Origin: UBA10438 sp044238605
GTDB lineage: Bacteria > Bacteroidota > Ignavibacteria > Kapaibacteriales > Kapaibacteriaceae
Length of the DNA: 53,460 nt
NCBI GenBank assembly: GCA_044238605.1
Contig: JBIICY010000010.1
Span: forward strand, 1 to 53,460
Direction: 5' to 3'
Each line of letters starts with the position of its first letter. Positions within the stretch are counted from its first letter, which is position 1. This document shows, in pieces, positions 34,301-42,539 of this stretch. Both the position numbers and the translations under genes were made by a program. Below the pieces are notes generated by a model, which was given only the letters and a program-made list of their open reading frames with translations, was not told the DNA's origin and searched no databases.

Positions 34301-35678
34301 GGAAGAGCTGTCCGGTTATGCCCTGCAGGAAGATGATCGGCAGGAACACCACTGCAAGCGTCATAGTGGTGGAGACGATAGCAAATGTGATCTCCGAAGC
34401 CCCCTTCTCGCCGGCTTCGATGTTTGATTCTCCCCGCTCGATACGCTTGTAGATGTTTTCCATCATCACAATGGCGTCATCAACCACAAGCCCCGTTGCA
34501 AGAACCACACCAAGGAGCGTAAGAAGATTGATGGAGAACCCGAAGATCCAGAGAAAGAAAAACGATGAAACAAGCGATACTGGGATTGCGATTACCGGGA
34601 TGAACGTGGCTCTCCACGATCTCAGGAACAGAAAGATGATCAGAACAACGAGAGCAAAGGCGATAAGAATTGTCTCCTCAACCTCAAGGATTGCTGCACG
34701 GATGAAGTCTGTTGTATCAAATGCCACATCAAGCTTGATATCTCCGGGCGCATTCTTTTTAAGATCTGCAAATCGACGTTGAAATTCATCCGATATATCA
34801 ACTTGGTTAGCACCTGGCTGTGGTGATATGGCAAGCGCAACCATCGGAACACCGTCGCGTTTGAGAATCGTGCGCTCGTTCTCTGCACCTAGGTACACTC
34901 GAGCTACATCAGTAAGCCGCACAGTTCCCGAAGTGGTTGAACGAATGATTAACTGCTCAAACTGATCTACTGTGCCGAGCCGGCCCAGAGTACGCAGCGA
35001 AAGCTCTGTAGTCTCGCCCTCAATGCGGCCAGCGGGGAGTTCAACATTTTCACGTTGAAGCACCGTTCGAATGTCCGTTGCTGTAAGGCCATACGCAGTA
35101 AGCTTTGCAGGATCCATGATGATGCGCATTGCATACTTGCGTTCGCCCCATATCGTAATGGATCCAACGCCCGTGATGGTCTGCAGACGTTCCTTGAGCA
35201 CATTGGCTGCAAATGCACTGAGCTCGTTGAGCGTTCTTCCCTTGCTTTGGACCGTCATCACGAGGATGGCATTGCCGTTCGCATCGGCCTTGGCAACAAC
35301 CGGAGGGTCTACGTCCTGCGGGAGCTGACGCTTTGTGCGCTCAACACGGTCGCGTACATCGTTGGCTGCCTGCTCAAGATCGCGTCCAAGCTCGAACTCG
35401 ACGGTGATGGTTGAACGTCCGTCGGAGCTTGATGATGTGAGCGATTTAATGCCGTCGATCCCGTTGATTGACTCCTCAAGGGGCTCGGTGATCTGCGATT
35501 CGATCACGTCGGCATTGGCACCGGTGTAACTGGTTGTTACCGTAATGTTCGGCGGATCAACGTTGGGGAACTGACGTACGCCCAAGAACGACGCACCGAC
35601 AATGCCGAGAAGAACGATCAGCAGGCTCACAACGGTGGCTGCAACCGGACGTCGGATAGAGAGCACGCTGATGTTCAT
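31308..35678 (-). CDS. RND (HAE-1 type) efflux pump fused to a TolC-like outer-membrane channel
   Basis: 1456 aa. Residues 1 to about 1010 are a complete HAE-1/AcrB-like pump: SIRRPVAATVVSLLIVLLG (TM1), FPNVDPPNITVTTSYTGA, the proton-relay Asp pair in GLVVDDAIVMMENI near 400, and TM10-12 with TKNGILIVEFANQ. From residue 1011 (MKRTSAHNSG) a hydrophobic run ending TSVHTSAQ at 1042 looks exactly like a TolC signal peptide. About 414 residues of outer-membrane-factor sequence follow (LSMSDAVATAIQNSG, two coiled-coil hairpins, NAGLTLRYNLF). There is no stop or frameshift between them. The pump should sit in the inner membrane and the channel in the outer membrane, so cleavage at the internal signal is likely. 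Coupled to its adaptor by an ATGA overlap. Confidence 0.9.
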   Translation of the reverse strand: MNISVLSIRRPVAATVVSLLIVLLGIVGASFLGVRQFPNVDPPNITVTTSYTGANADVIESQITEPLEESINGIDGIKSLTSSSSDGRSTITVEFELGRDLEQAANDVRDRVERTKRQLPQDVDPPVVAKADANGNAILVMTVQSKGRTLNELSAFAANVLKERLQTITGVGSITIWGERKYAMRIIMDPAKLTAYGLTATDIRTVLQRENVELPAGRIEGETTELSLRTLGRLGTVDQFEQLIIRSTTSGTVRLTDVARVYLGAENERTILKRDGVPMVALAISPQPGANQVDISDEFQRRFADLKKNAPGDIKLDVAFDTTDFIRAAILEVEETILIAFALVVLIIFLFLRSWRATFIPVIAIPVSLVSSFFFLWIFGFSINLLTLLGVVLATGLVVDDAIVMMENIYKRIERGESNIEAGEKGASEITFAIVSTTMTLAVVFLPIIFLQGITGQLFREFGVVLASSILVSALVSLTLTPMMSTKLLRPVTEQGAMYRITEPVFVWMTSTYSRAASAVVQRPWVAIIAMIASFAVILGVGSLLKSELAPLEDRSAMTLMITAPEGTTYERMNVIIDSIRSSIERTVPERKFLLTVTSPNFMGGGTNGGFSRVLLKDADERKRTQMQIAGKLTALMKGEPSARAVVIQEQTISTGQRSGLPVQVVLLANDMQELRAKLPEILEAAQKDPTFSVVDVNLKFTKPELVIEIDRSRARELGVSTTDIASVIQAGLSGQRFGYITRDGKQYQVIAELERTQRSTPEDLRQLTVRSQTGEMVPLADLVLLRENSVPPQLYRYNRSASATISAGLAAGATIADGITAMQNAIRSVTGDELSTTLSGASRDFKESSSSLLFAFIVSLVLVYLILAAQFESWVDPLTIMLTVPMALSGAVLSLWFAGETLNIFSQIGCIALIGLVTKNGILIVEFANQQHEHGASWEEAALASAQSRFRPILMTSLATILGAVPIAFSLGAASTSRVGLGVAVVGGMFIATFLTLLVLPALYVLLSRMKRTSAHNSGSAVSAALMCLVMILTSVHTSAQPLSMSDAVATAIQNSGLIKIARIDSSSADLRAMQSRSVYMPTADLQSAATRGANSVSQRTASGVVIDRSNAGFTNMNAAAVMQWTLFDGFRMYAIDDQFALMASSERERARGQFAAVIADVMTKYGAAVLAQHQIRDLRSALGLAEKRYEIVMSRKGAGSASGTQLAQATIDKNTVQALLRRAETSYTNAVTSLTAAMGVADTSLRTRDVDTVLTSPTLPALESLLESLAKRNPEIVGAELAVEAAKARERELDAAFWPRLDLTGGYQYTNNSTEAGFILDNRTTGWNAGLTLRYNLFRGQADRAASELAQVEIQRRQLLTSETMRDQRSRLQQAFERYKQGQDLISIEERSLRSAQQNAQVAMVSYQEGLITDVEVRQAQQTAIDVVLRIAQLEFDVFASAVDALRISGTLVW

Positions 35679-36751
35679 CGACCAGACACCTTGACTGGTT
35701 TGCCAGGTTTTACGAACAAAATGCCATTGGTGATCACAGAATCACCTGCTTGTAGTCCGGCCGTAACGTGCACCAGTGATGGCGTCCTTGCCCCGAGCTG
35801 CACGTTGCACCGCTCGGCGCGTCCGTTACGCACGCGAAACACCGTTGCACCACGCATATCCTGCACAACTGCTTCGGTTGGCACGAGCAGTGCATCGGGA
35901 ATCGAATTCTGAAACAGCGTAACCTCTGCAAACTGTCCACTCGCAATGCCCTTCGGAGCAGCAAGACGCGCACGCACACGTTGCGTGCGTGTTTGAGCGC
36001 TAACAATAGGTTCTATCGCCGTGATCATTGCAGAAACACGCTGCACCGAAGCATTGCCGCGTATCCTTACAAAGAGCTTTCCTCCAACAGCAAGTGAGGA
36101 GATATACCGCTCCGGCACGCTGAAGTCTACATTCAGTGCTCCAATACTGGTAAGCGTGGACATAAGCGTAGAGGGGCCAACAACAGCTCCGATACTAACG
36201 CCACGCAGCCCCATGCGCCCGGCGAAGGGGGCTCGCAGCTCCGTCTTCTCGATCTGCGCCTGAACTTCTGCCAGTTCGCTGGCTCGCATGGCCTCTGCCG
36301 CCACGGCCGACTCATAATCTTCGTCGGAAACGCCGTCAACTGCTCGCACCTTTTTAAGCCGCTCTACACGCTTGCGCTCCAGCTGCAGCTGACTCGCCAC
36401 CTTGGCCTTGCGGGCCTGGAGGTCTGCATCAGCAAGTTTTACGAGTAGCTGCCCCTTGCCTACATCTCGGCCTTCCTGGAACAGAATCTTTTCCACACGT
36501 CCGGAGACCTCTGGACGCAGCTCTATGGCGTCTTCAGCTGAAACCTCGCCGGTGAGGTCTACGGTGTCTGTAAAGTCTGTTGGAACGATAACATCTACAT
36601 CGACTGTTGGAGCGGCTTGCGTCTTGACTCCACCTCCAGGGCTACCTGGTCCGGAGGCACCGCCTGGCTCGTGAGTTACACGGTATTGGACAGCTGCAGC
36701 GGCAGCGAGCACCAGAATGAGGATAACAATTGGAGTTCGTCTGAGTTTCAT
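35675..36751 (-). CDS. RND efflux membrane-fusion (adaptor) protein
   Basis: 358 aa AcrA/MdtA-type periplasmic adaptor. The N-terminal MKLRRTPIVILILVLAAAAAV is a signal anchor with no lipobox cysteine. A Gly/Pro linker follows, then the barrel-sandwich half EVSGRVEKILFQEGRDVGKGQLLVKL. A short coiled-coil hairpin (about residues 105-170) and the returning ELRAPFAGRMGLRGVSIGAVV complete the lipoyl-like domain. The C-terminal beta-barrel and membrane-proximal domains end VKPGKPVKVSGR. It links the pump to the channel domain encoded in the next gene; the stop overlaps that gene's ATG. A near-consensus promoter element abuts its start. Confidence 0.92.
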   Translation of the reverse strand: MKLRRTPIVILILVLAAAAAVQYRVTHEPGGASGPGSPGGGVKTQAAPTVDVDVIVPTDFTDTVDLTGEVSAEDAIELRPEVSGRVEKILFQEGRDVGKGQLLVKLADADLQARKAKVASQLQLERKRVERLKKVRAVDGVSDEDYESAVAAEAMRASELAEVQAQIEKTELRAPFAGRMGLRGVSIGAVVGPSTLMSTLTSIGALNVDFSVPERYISSLAVGGKLFVRIRGNASVQRVSAMITAIEPIVSAQTRTQRVRARLAAPKGIASGQFAEVTLFQNSIPDALLVPTEAVVQDMRGATVFRVRNGRAERCNVQLGARTPSLVHVTAGLQAGDSVITNGILFVKPGKPVKVSGR

Positions 36752-36755
36752 GATG

Positions 36756-36763
36756 CAAAGTTC
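36756..36763 (-). promoter_or_regulatory. Near-consensus -7 element abutting the efflux operon start
   Basis: GAACTTTG matches TAnnTTTG at five of six fixed positions. It lies four bases from ATG 36751, the same spacing as at pyrE. It would give a leaderless or nearly leaderless transcript for the adaptor-pump operon. The first base deviates, so support is weaker. Confidence 0.3.
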
Positions 36764-36837
36764 GCCATAATTTGCGGTTCGGTCCGTCTACAGGACCCAA
36801 TCTGGAAAACCTCTATTGAAGTTACACGGAGTTGATA

Positions 36838-37164
36838 ATGAAAACGCTCATCATGCTTCTGCTTGTGCCGTTTATCGCCTTTGCAGCAGAACAGAACATC
36901 ACGCTCAAGGTTAGCGGCAACTGCGGTTCCTGCAAGAAGCGCATCGTAAAGGCCGCAAGTTCCATCGAGGGCGTAACCGATGCCTCATGGGATAAGACCA
37001 AAAAGGTGTTTACGGCTACAATAGACGACACCAAGACCAACGTCGAGTCTGTGAAGAAGGTAATCCTCGAGGCCGGATACGACGTAGAAGACGCTAAAGG
37101 CAACGACGAAGCATACAGCAAGTTGCCCGATTGCTGCAAGTATCGCGACGTAAGCCACGATTGA
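36838..37164 (+). CDS. Secreted heavy-metal-associated (HMA) domain protein
   Basis: 106 aa from ATG 36838, with GGAG six bases upstream. Signal peptide MKTLIMLLLVPFIAFAAEQ, then a ferredoxin-like HMA fold with the metal site GNCGSCKKRI (Cys29 and Cys32). The usual Met before the first Cys is replaced by Asn. The C-terminal LPDCCKYRD adds a cysteine pair common in periplasmic HMA proteins of Bacteroidota. It probably binds Cu(I) or a similar soft metal in the periplasm. It diverges from the RND efflux operon across 86 bp, which may mean shared control, although the pump itself looks like a drug-type rather than a metal-type RND. Confidence 0.85.
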   Translation: MKTLIMLLLVPFIAFAAEQNITLKVSGNCGSCKKRIVKAASSIEGVTDASWDKTKKVFTATIDDTKTNVESVKKVILEAGYDVEDAKGNDEAYSKLPDCCKYRDVSHD

Positions 37165-37168
37165 GTCG

Positions 37169-37176
37169 TATTTTTG
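37169..37176 (+). promoter_or_regulatory. TAnnTTTG (-7) element for gcvP-hrpB
   Basis: TATTTTTG starts four bases after the HMA gene stop and ends 46 bases before ATG 37223. The predicted leader is about 40 nt, A- and C-rich, without a Shine-Dalgarno sequence. Confidence 0.5.
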
Positions 37177-37222
37177 CGCCGTCAAAACTTCATTTTTGAA
37201 CAATCAACAACACCAACACCCT

Positions 37223-40090
37223 ATGCATCGCGACGTGTTTGAGAATCGGCATCACGGACGTTCCAACGAAGATCTTTCAGCAATGCTCACAGCGGTTAAT
37301 GCCTCATCTGTCGATGAGCTTATCGACCAGACTGTGCCGGCACAGATACGACTGTCGAAACCACTAACTCTGCCCGCTCCTCTAACGGAGATCGAAATGC
37401 TTGCAGAACTCAAATCGATTGCATCGATGAATGAGTCTGCGAAGTCATACATCGGCATGGGGTACTACAACACGCATACCCCGCCGGTAATCCTCCGAAA
37501 CCTGATCGAAAATCCAGGTTGGTACACGCAGTACACACCGTATCAGGCAGAGATCGCGCAAGGCCGGTTAGAGTCGCTCCTCAACTTCCAGACAATGGTA
37601 ACTGATCTTACCAAAATGGATATTGCTGGTGCATCGCTGCTTGACGAAGGAACAGCTGCTGCTGAGGCCATGCACTTGATGTACGCTGCTCGTGCTGCTC
37701 AGGTTAAGAGTGCCGACACGCTGTTCGTTGATGCGAATGTGTTCCCGCAAACACTCGATATCCTGATCACTCGTGCTACACCACTCAATATCAAGGTGGT
37801 TGTTGGTGATTGGAAGACCATACAGTTTGATGACTCGATTTTTGGTGTGTATGCGCAATATCCTGCCGGAGACGGCACGCTATGCGAGTATCAAGACCTC
37901 TGCGACCGTGCCCATGCAGCCGGTGCAATGGTTACCGTAGGCACGGATCTTCTGGCGCTTACGATGATCACTCCTCCGGGAGAGTTTGGTGCAGACATCG
38001 CTGTTGGATCTGCCCAACGTTTTGGTGTACCGCTCGGGTATGGCGGTCCACATGCAGCATTCCTCGCCACACGCGAGCAGTACAAGCGCATGATGCCAGG
38101 CCGCATTATAGGCGTAAGTGTTGATGCTCAGGGTAACCTTGCACTCCGCATGGCACTTCAGACTCGTGAGCAGCACATCCGCCGCGACAAGGCAACGTCG
38201 AACATCTGCACAGCTCAAGCTCTTCTTGCCAATGTCTCTGCCATGTTCGGCGTCTACCACGGTCCACACGGCCTGCGCGGTATTGCAGAACGTGTACATA
38301 CCCTCACAGCAGCCTTTGTGAAGGGGCTTGCCGAGATGGGATATACAACATGCAACAGCACAGCATTCGATACGGTCTGCGTCAATGCAGATCCTTCAGC
38401 AATTCGCAGCCTTGCTGAGCCGGTGTTCGTAAACTTCCGCGATTACGATAATTGCACGTGCACAGGTGTTGCGTTTGACGAGACAACGACAATCGCGGAT
38501 CTGCAGGTAATCCTGTCGATCTTCGCAGAGGCGAAACAGCTCTCTGCACCAAGCGCCGAGGAGCTCGTCAAGTCTGCCGGCAGTCTTATTCCTGCATCGC
38601 TTAAGCGTACATCTTCCTTTATGACGCATTCGGTGTTCAACAGCTATCATACCGAACACGAGATGCTGCGCTATCTCAAGCGCCTCGAAAACAAGGACCT
38701 CTCGCTGGCCCACTCGATGATCGCCCTCGGATCGTGCACGATGAAGCTGAACGCAACGGCAGAAATGATTCCGATCACGTGGCCGGAGTTCAATAGCGTT
38801 CACCCGTTTGCTCCAGTGAGCCAGACACAGGGATACCAACGCATTTTTCGCGAGCTCTCCGACTGGCTTAATGAAGTAACAGGCTTCGACGCCTGCTCAC
38901 TGCAGCCGAATGCGGGTGCTCAGGGAGAATACGCCGGACTGCTCACGATTCGTGAGTTTCACATTGCCCGTGGAGACGGTCATCGCAACATCGTTCTGAT
39001 TCCATCCTCCGCTCACGGCACCAACCCTGCCTCTGCAGTGATGGCAGGCATGAAGGTTGTTGTGGTTAAGGCCGATGCTCATGGCCACGTAGACGTTGCA
39101 GACCTGCGCGCGCAAGCAGAAGCGCATTCAGCAAACCTTTCAGCGCTGATGGTAACCTATCCATCTACGCACGGCGTGTTTGAAGAAGCGATCAAGGAGA
39201 TCTGCGAGATCGTGCATCAGCACGGGGGACGTGTCTACATGGACGGCGCCAACATGAACGCTCAGGTTGGTCTAACATCGCCTCGCGCCATCGGCGCAGA
39301 CGTTTGCCACTTGAACCTGCACAAGACATTCTGTATCCCTCACGGAGGGGGCGGACCTGGCATGGGACCGATCTGCTGTACAGCAGAACTCGCCCCGTAC
39401 CTTCCGTCACACGTAGTTGTTGCACCGAACAACAACCCCAAGCAGGGCGCAGCCAATGCCGTGAGTGCAGCACCGTGGGGCTCTGCCTCGATTCTGCTGA
39501 TTTCGTGGGCATATATCAGAATGATGGGCAGCGAAGGGCTAACCAATGCCACAAAGGTGGCCATTCTGAATGCCAATTACATCAAGAGTCGTCTTGAAGG
39601 TGCGTACTCGATCCTGTACACAGGCACTAACGGACGCTGCGCACATGAAATGATCGTAGACCTGCGTGAGTTCAAGCAGCGCGGTGGCATCGAAGCAGAA
39701 GATGTGGCAAAGCGCATGATGGACTACGGTTTCCATGCGCCAACGCTGAGCTTCCCTGTTGCAGGCACGATCATGATCGAGCCAACAGAGAGCGAAAGCA
39801 AGGCAGAGCTGGACCGCTTCATCGAGATGCTTCTTGCGATCCGTCAGGAAATCGAAGACGTCTGCACTGGTGCAGTTGATGCCAAGGAAAACCCACTCAA
39901 GTATGCCCCGCACACAATGTACGTGGTAACAGCCGACACGTGGGAACGTCCGTATTCCCGCTCGCAGGCGGCCTTCCCGCTCCCATGGGTGCGCGACAGG
40001 AAGTTCTGGCCGAGCATCGGACGTGTAGATAATGCACAGGGAGACCGCGTGCTGATCTGCACATGTCCGTCGATTGAGGAATACGCCTAA
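37223..40090 (+). CDS. gcvP: Glycine dehydrogenase (decarboxylating), P-protein
   Basis: 955 aa from ATG 37223 (an in-frame TTG at 37196 is possible but less likely). This is the fused single-chain P-protein of the glycine cleavage system: PLP-dependent decarboxylation of glycine with transfer of aminomethyl to lipoyl-H protein. The N-terminal half carries YIGMGYYNTHTPPVILRN and the TPYQAEIAQGRLESLLNFQ region. The catalytic half has LGSCTMKLNATAEM and the PLP lysine in HLNLHKTFCIPHGGGGPGMG (about Lys701). Other gcv genes are not in the window. It has its own promoter element, and hrpB follows after two bases. Confidence 0.96.
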   Translation: MHRDVFENRHHGRSNEDLSAMLTAVNASSVDELIDQTVPAQIRLSKPLTLPAPLTEIEMLAELKSIASMNESAKSYIGMGYYNTHTPPVILRNLIENPGWYTQYTPYQAEIAQGRLESLLNFQTMVTDLTKMDIAGASLLDEGTAAAEAMHLMYAARAAQVKSADTLFVDANVFPQTLDILITRATPLNIKVVVGDWKTIQFDDSIFGVYAQYPAGDGTLCEYQDLCDRAHAAGAMVTVGTDLLALTMITPPGEFGADIAVGSAQRFGVPLGYGGPHAAFLATREQYKRMMPGRIIGVSVDAQGNLALRMALQTREQHIRRDKATSNICTAQALLANVSAMFGVYHGPHGLRGIAERVHTLTAAFVKGLAEMGYTTCNSTAFDTVCVNADPSAIRSLAEPVFVNFRDYDNCTCTGVAFDETTTIADLQVILSIFAEAKQLSAPSAEELVKSAGSLIPASLKRTSSFMTHSVFNSYHTEHEMLRYLKRLENKDLSLAHSMIALGSCTMKLNATAEMIPITWPEFNSVHPFAPVSQTQGYQRIFRELSDWLNEVTGFDACSLQPNAGAQGEYAGLLTIREFHIARGDGHRNIVLIPSSAHGTNPASAVMAGMKVVVVKADAHGHVDVADLRAQAEAHSANLSALMVTYPSTHGVFEEAIKEICEIVHQHGGRVYMDGANMNAQVGLTSPRAIGADVCHLNLHKTFCIPHGGGGPGMGPICCTAELAPYLPSHVVVAPNNNPKQGAANAVSAAPWGSASILLISWAYIRMMGSEGLTNATKVAILNANYIKSRLEGAYSILYTGTNGRCAHEMIVDLREFKQRGGIEAEDVAKRMMDYGFHAPTLSFPVAGTIMIEPTESESKAELDRFIEMLLAIRQEIEDVCTGAVDAKENPLKYAPHTMYVVTADTWERPYSRSQAAFPLPWVRDRKFWPSIGRVDNAQGDRVLICTCPSIEEYA

Positions 40091-40092
40091 GC

Positions 40093-42510
40093 GTGCTGCC
40101 GATCTATGACGTTCTCGAAGATATTCGAGGCGCATTGCGTCGGTCAAACACCTGTATCCTTGAGGCACCGCCAGGCGCTGGCAAAACTACCGTTGTGCCA
40201 TTGGAGCTCCGCGGTGAGCAATGGCTGGGTGGACGCCGCATTATCGTTGTAGAGCCACGCCGTATTGCAGCCAAGGCTGCCGCACGGCGTATGTCGTCGA
40301 TGCTCAACGAAGACGTTGGCTCGACGGTGGGCTACCGTATGCGTATGGAGACATGCGTAGGGCCCACAACGCAGATCGAGGTTGTTACCGAAGGGATCCT
40401 TACACGCAGGCTTACGCGAGATCCAGAGCTTGATGGCGTTGGACTTGTGATGTTTGATGAAGTGCACGAAAGATCCCTTCAAGCAGATACGGGGCTGGCA
40501 TTTGTGCAGATGACGCGCTCGCTGCTGCGTCCAGACCTAAAGCTAGTTGTGATGTCGGCAACGCTTGCATCTCTCGACTTCTCATCCATCCTGCCCGATG
40601 CGATCACGGTTACCAGTCAGGGACGCATGTTCCCAGTGGACATTTCGTTTGCAGAGCGCGCACCGGAGCGTAAGCTGCATCAAGAAATGGCTGCAGCGGT
40701 AGAACGTGCTGTAGCGCAGCACGAAGGTGATGTCCTGTGCTTCTTGCCAGGATTCAACGAACAGCGTTTAACAAAAGAACTGCTTGATGCGCATGCCGAT
40801 GCACTCGGTAATCCAGATGTCCTTTTACTGCATGGCAACCTGAGCACTGAAGAGCAAGACCGCGCGTTGCGTCCGGCCGGACCTCGCAGACGTATCGTGT
40901 TATCCTCTGCGATTGCCGAGACATCCGTAACGATCGATGGCGTTCGCGTGGTGATCGACGGAGGATACTCGCGGGAACCACGCTTTGACGCACGGTCGGG
41001 TCTATCGCACCTTACCACGGTGCGTGTGTCGAAAGATGCTGCGGAGCAACGATGCGGTCGTGCCGGTCGAACAGCACCAGGTGTGTGTATGCGCCTGTGG
41101 ACGCTCCAGGAGCACGATCAGCTGCCGCAGCGCAGGTCTCCGGAAATACTTACGTCGGACCTTTCATCAATGGTGCTCGAAGCGGCGGCAATAGGCCTCG
41201 ACCCCGAGACCCTTACATGGATCGACAAGCCCCCTGCTTCGGCATGTTCCCAAGCGAGGGAGCTTCTTGTGATGCTGCATGCCCTCGATGCCGCGGGAAG
41301 GATAACAGATCTCGGACTACGCATGCTCCAGCATGGGGCTCATCCGCGCGTTGCTGCCATGCTTGTGTTAGCAGAGCAGTTTGGGCTATCTGCCAAAACA
41401 GCGGCCGATTCTGCTGCCTTGCTCGGCGAACGAGACATCATACGGCATGCGAATGACCGCGACATCAGAAGACGTATTGATGCGCTCAACGGAGGATATG
41501 ACGTCCACACCGATAAAGCAGCTCTTGCAGCAGCGCGGAAACGTCGCGACCACTTTTTACGGTCAAGGGGCTCGCACGATTCTATTGATGATGTCGGTGC
41601 TCTTGTTGCTCTTGCGTATCCCGACAGGGTTGCCGTAAATAAGGGTGGCGGACGTTTCATGATGCGCAATGGGCGCACGGTTAGCATCGATCAGTCAGAT
41701 CCTCTTTCCAAACATGAATGGCTGGCAGTAAGCGAGATCGAAGGATCTCTCACCAATGCGCGTATCATGATGGCCGCACCCATTGAAGCTGAAACAGTTA
41801 CATCGATCTTTCGAGAAGATATCATATCGCTCCACCAGGCAGGATGGATCGACAAAGAACAGCGAATCGTTGCACGCGAAGTAGACATGCTTGGATCGAT
41901 CCAGCTTTCAAGCCGCGACCTTCAGCGTATTGATGCCGATGATGCACGAGCAGCATTTGCTGATGTTGTCCGCTCAAAGGGGCTGAGCATTCTCAGCTGG
42001 ACACCCGCGGCCCTCCGTTTGCGCGAGCGCGCCGAGTTTACATCGGCTCACGGTTGCGCGGAGCTGCCGAACTGGACAGATGAGATGCTTCTGGAAACAC
42101 TCAGCGATTGGTTTACCCCTCACGTTGCGGGCTGCAGAACGATGCAGGATCTGCAGAAGCTGAACCTTCGGGAGATGCTGCAGAGCACGCTCTCGCATAC
42201 GCAGATGTCAGCCATAAACAGAGCAGCTCCAGAAACCTACAAACCCCCTAAAGGACGCGAGGTAGAGATAGATTACACTAACACGAAGCAGCCAACTGTG
42301 TCTGTCAGACTTCAGTTCATGTTTGGTGTGCGCTCAAATCCCCAAATCGCAAACGGGAATGTGCCCCTTACCATCGAACTGCTCTCTCCCGCAGACCGTC
42401 CGTTACAGAAAACTACTGACATCGGAGGCTTCTGGAAGGGTTCATACGCCGCCGTACGAAAAGAGATGAAAGGCCGCTACCCCAAGCACGACTGGCCCGA
42501 GAATCCGTAG
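40093..42510 (+). CDS. hrpB: ATP-dependent RNA helicase HrpB
   Basis: 805 aa from GTG 40093, two bases after the gcvP stop. DExH-box helicase of the HrpA/HrpB type: Walker A APPGAGKTT near residue 25, VVEPRRIAAKAAARR (motif Ia), MFDEVHERS (DEVH box), MSATL (motif III), and motif VI QRCGRAGR. A long helicase-associated region and the HrpB-specific C-terminus (PPKGREVEIDY, then a final WPENP) give the normal family length. Cytoplasmic; the cellular RNA target of HrpB is not well defined. Placement with gcvP looks like positional convenience and not a shared pathway. Confidence 0.94.
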   Translation: MLPIYDVLEDIRGALRRSNTCILEAPPGAGKTTVVPLELRGEQWLGGRRIIVVEPRRIAAKAAARRMSSMLNEDVGSTVGYRMRMETCVGPTTQIEVVTEGILTRRLTRDPELDGVGLVMFDEVHERSLQADTGLAFVQMTRSLLRPDLKLVVMSATLASLDFSSILPDAITVTSQGRMFPVDISFAERAPERKLHQEMAAAVERAVAQHEGDVLCFLPGFNEQRLTKELLDAHADALGNPDVLLLHGNLSTEEQDRALRPAGPRRRIVLSSAIAETSVTIDGVRVVIDGGYSREPRFDARSGLSHLTTVRVSKDAAEQRCGRAGRTAPGVCMRLWTLQEHDQLPQRRSPEILTSDLSSMVLEAAAIGLDPETLTWIDKPPASACSQARELLVMLHALDAAGRITDLGLRMLQHGAHPRVAAMLVLAEQFGLSAKTAADSAALLGERDIIRHANDRDIRRRIDALNGGYDVHTDKAALAAARKRRDHFLRSRGSHDSIDDVGALVALAYPDRVAVNKGGGRFMMRNGRTVSIDQSDPLSKHEWLAVSEIEGSLTNARIMMAAPIEAETVTSIFREDIISLHQAGWIDKEQRIVAREVDMLGSIQLSSRDLQRIDADDARAAFADVVRSKGLSILSWTPAALRLRERAEFTSAHGCAELPNWTDEMLLETLSDWFTPHVAGCRTMQDLQKLNLREMLQSTLSHTQMSAINRAAPETYKPPKGREVEIDYTNTKQPTVSVRLQFMFGVRSNPQIANGNVPLTIELLSPADRPLQKTTDIGGFWKGSYAAVRKEMKGRYPKHDWPENP

Positions 42511-42539
42511 ATTGCGGCACTATAGTTACGGCAGAAAGA

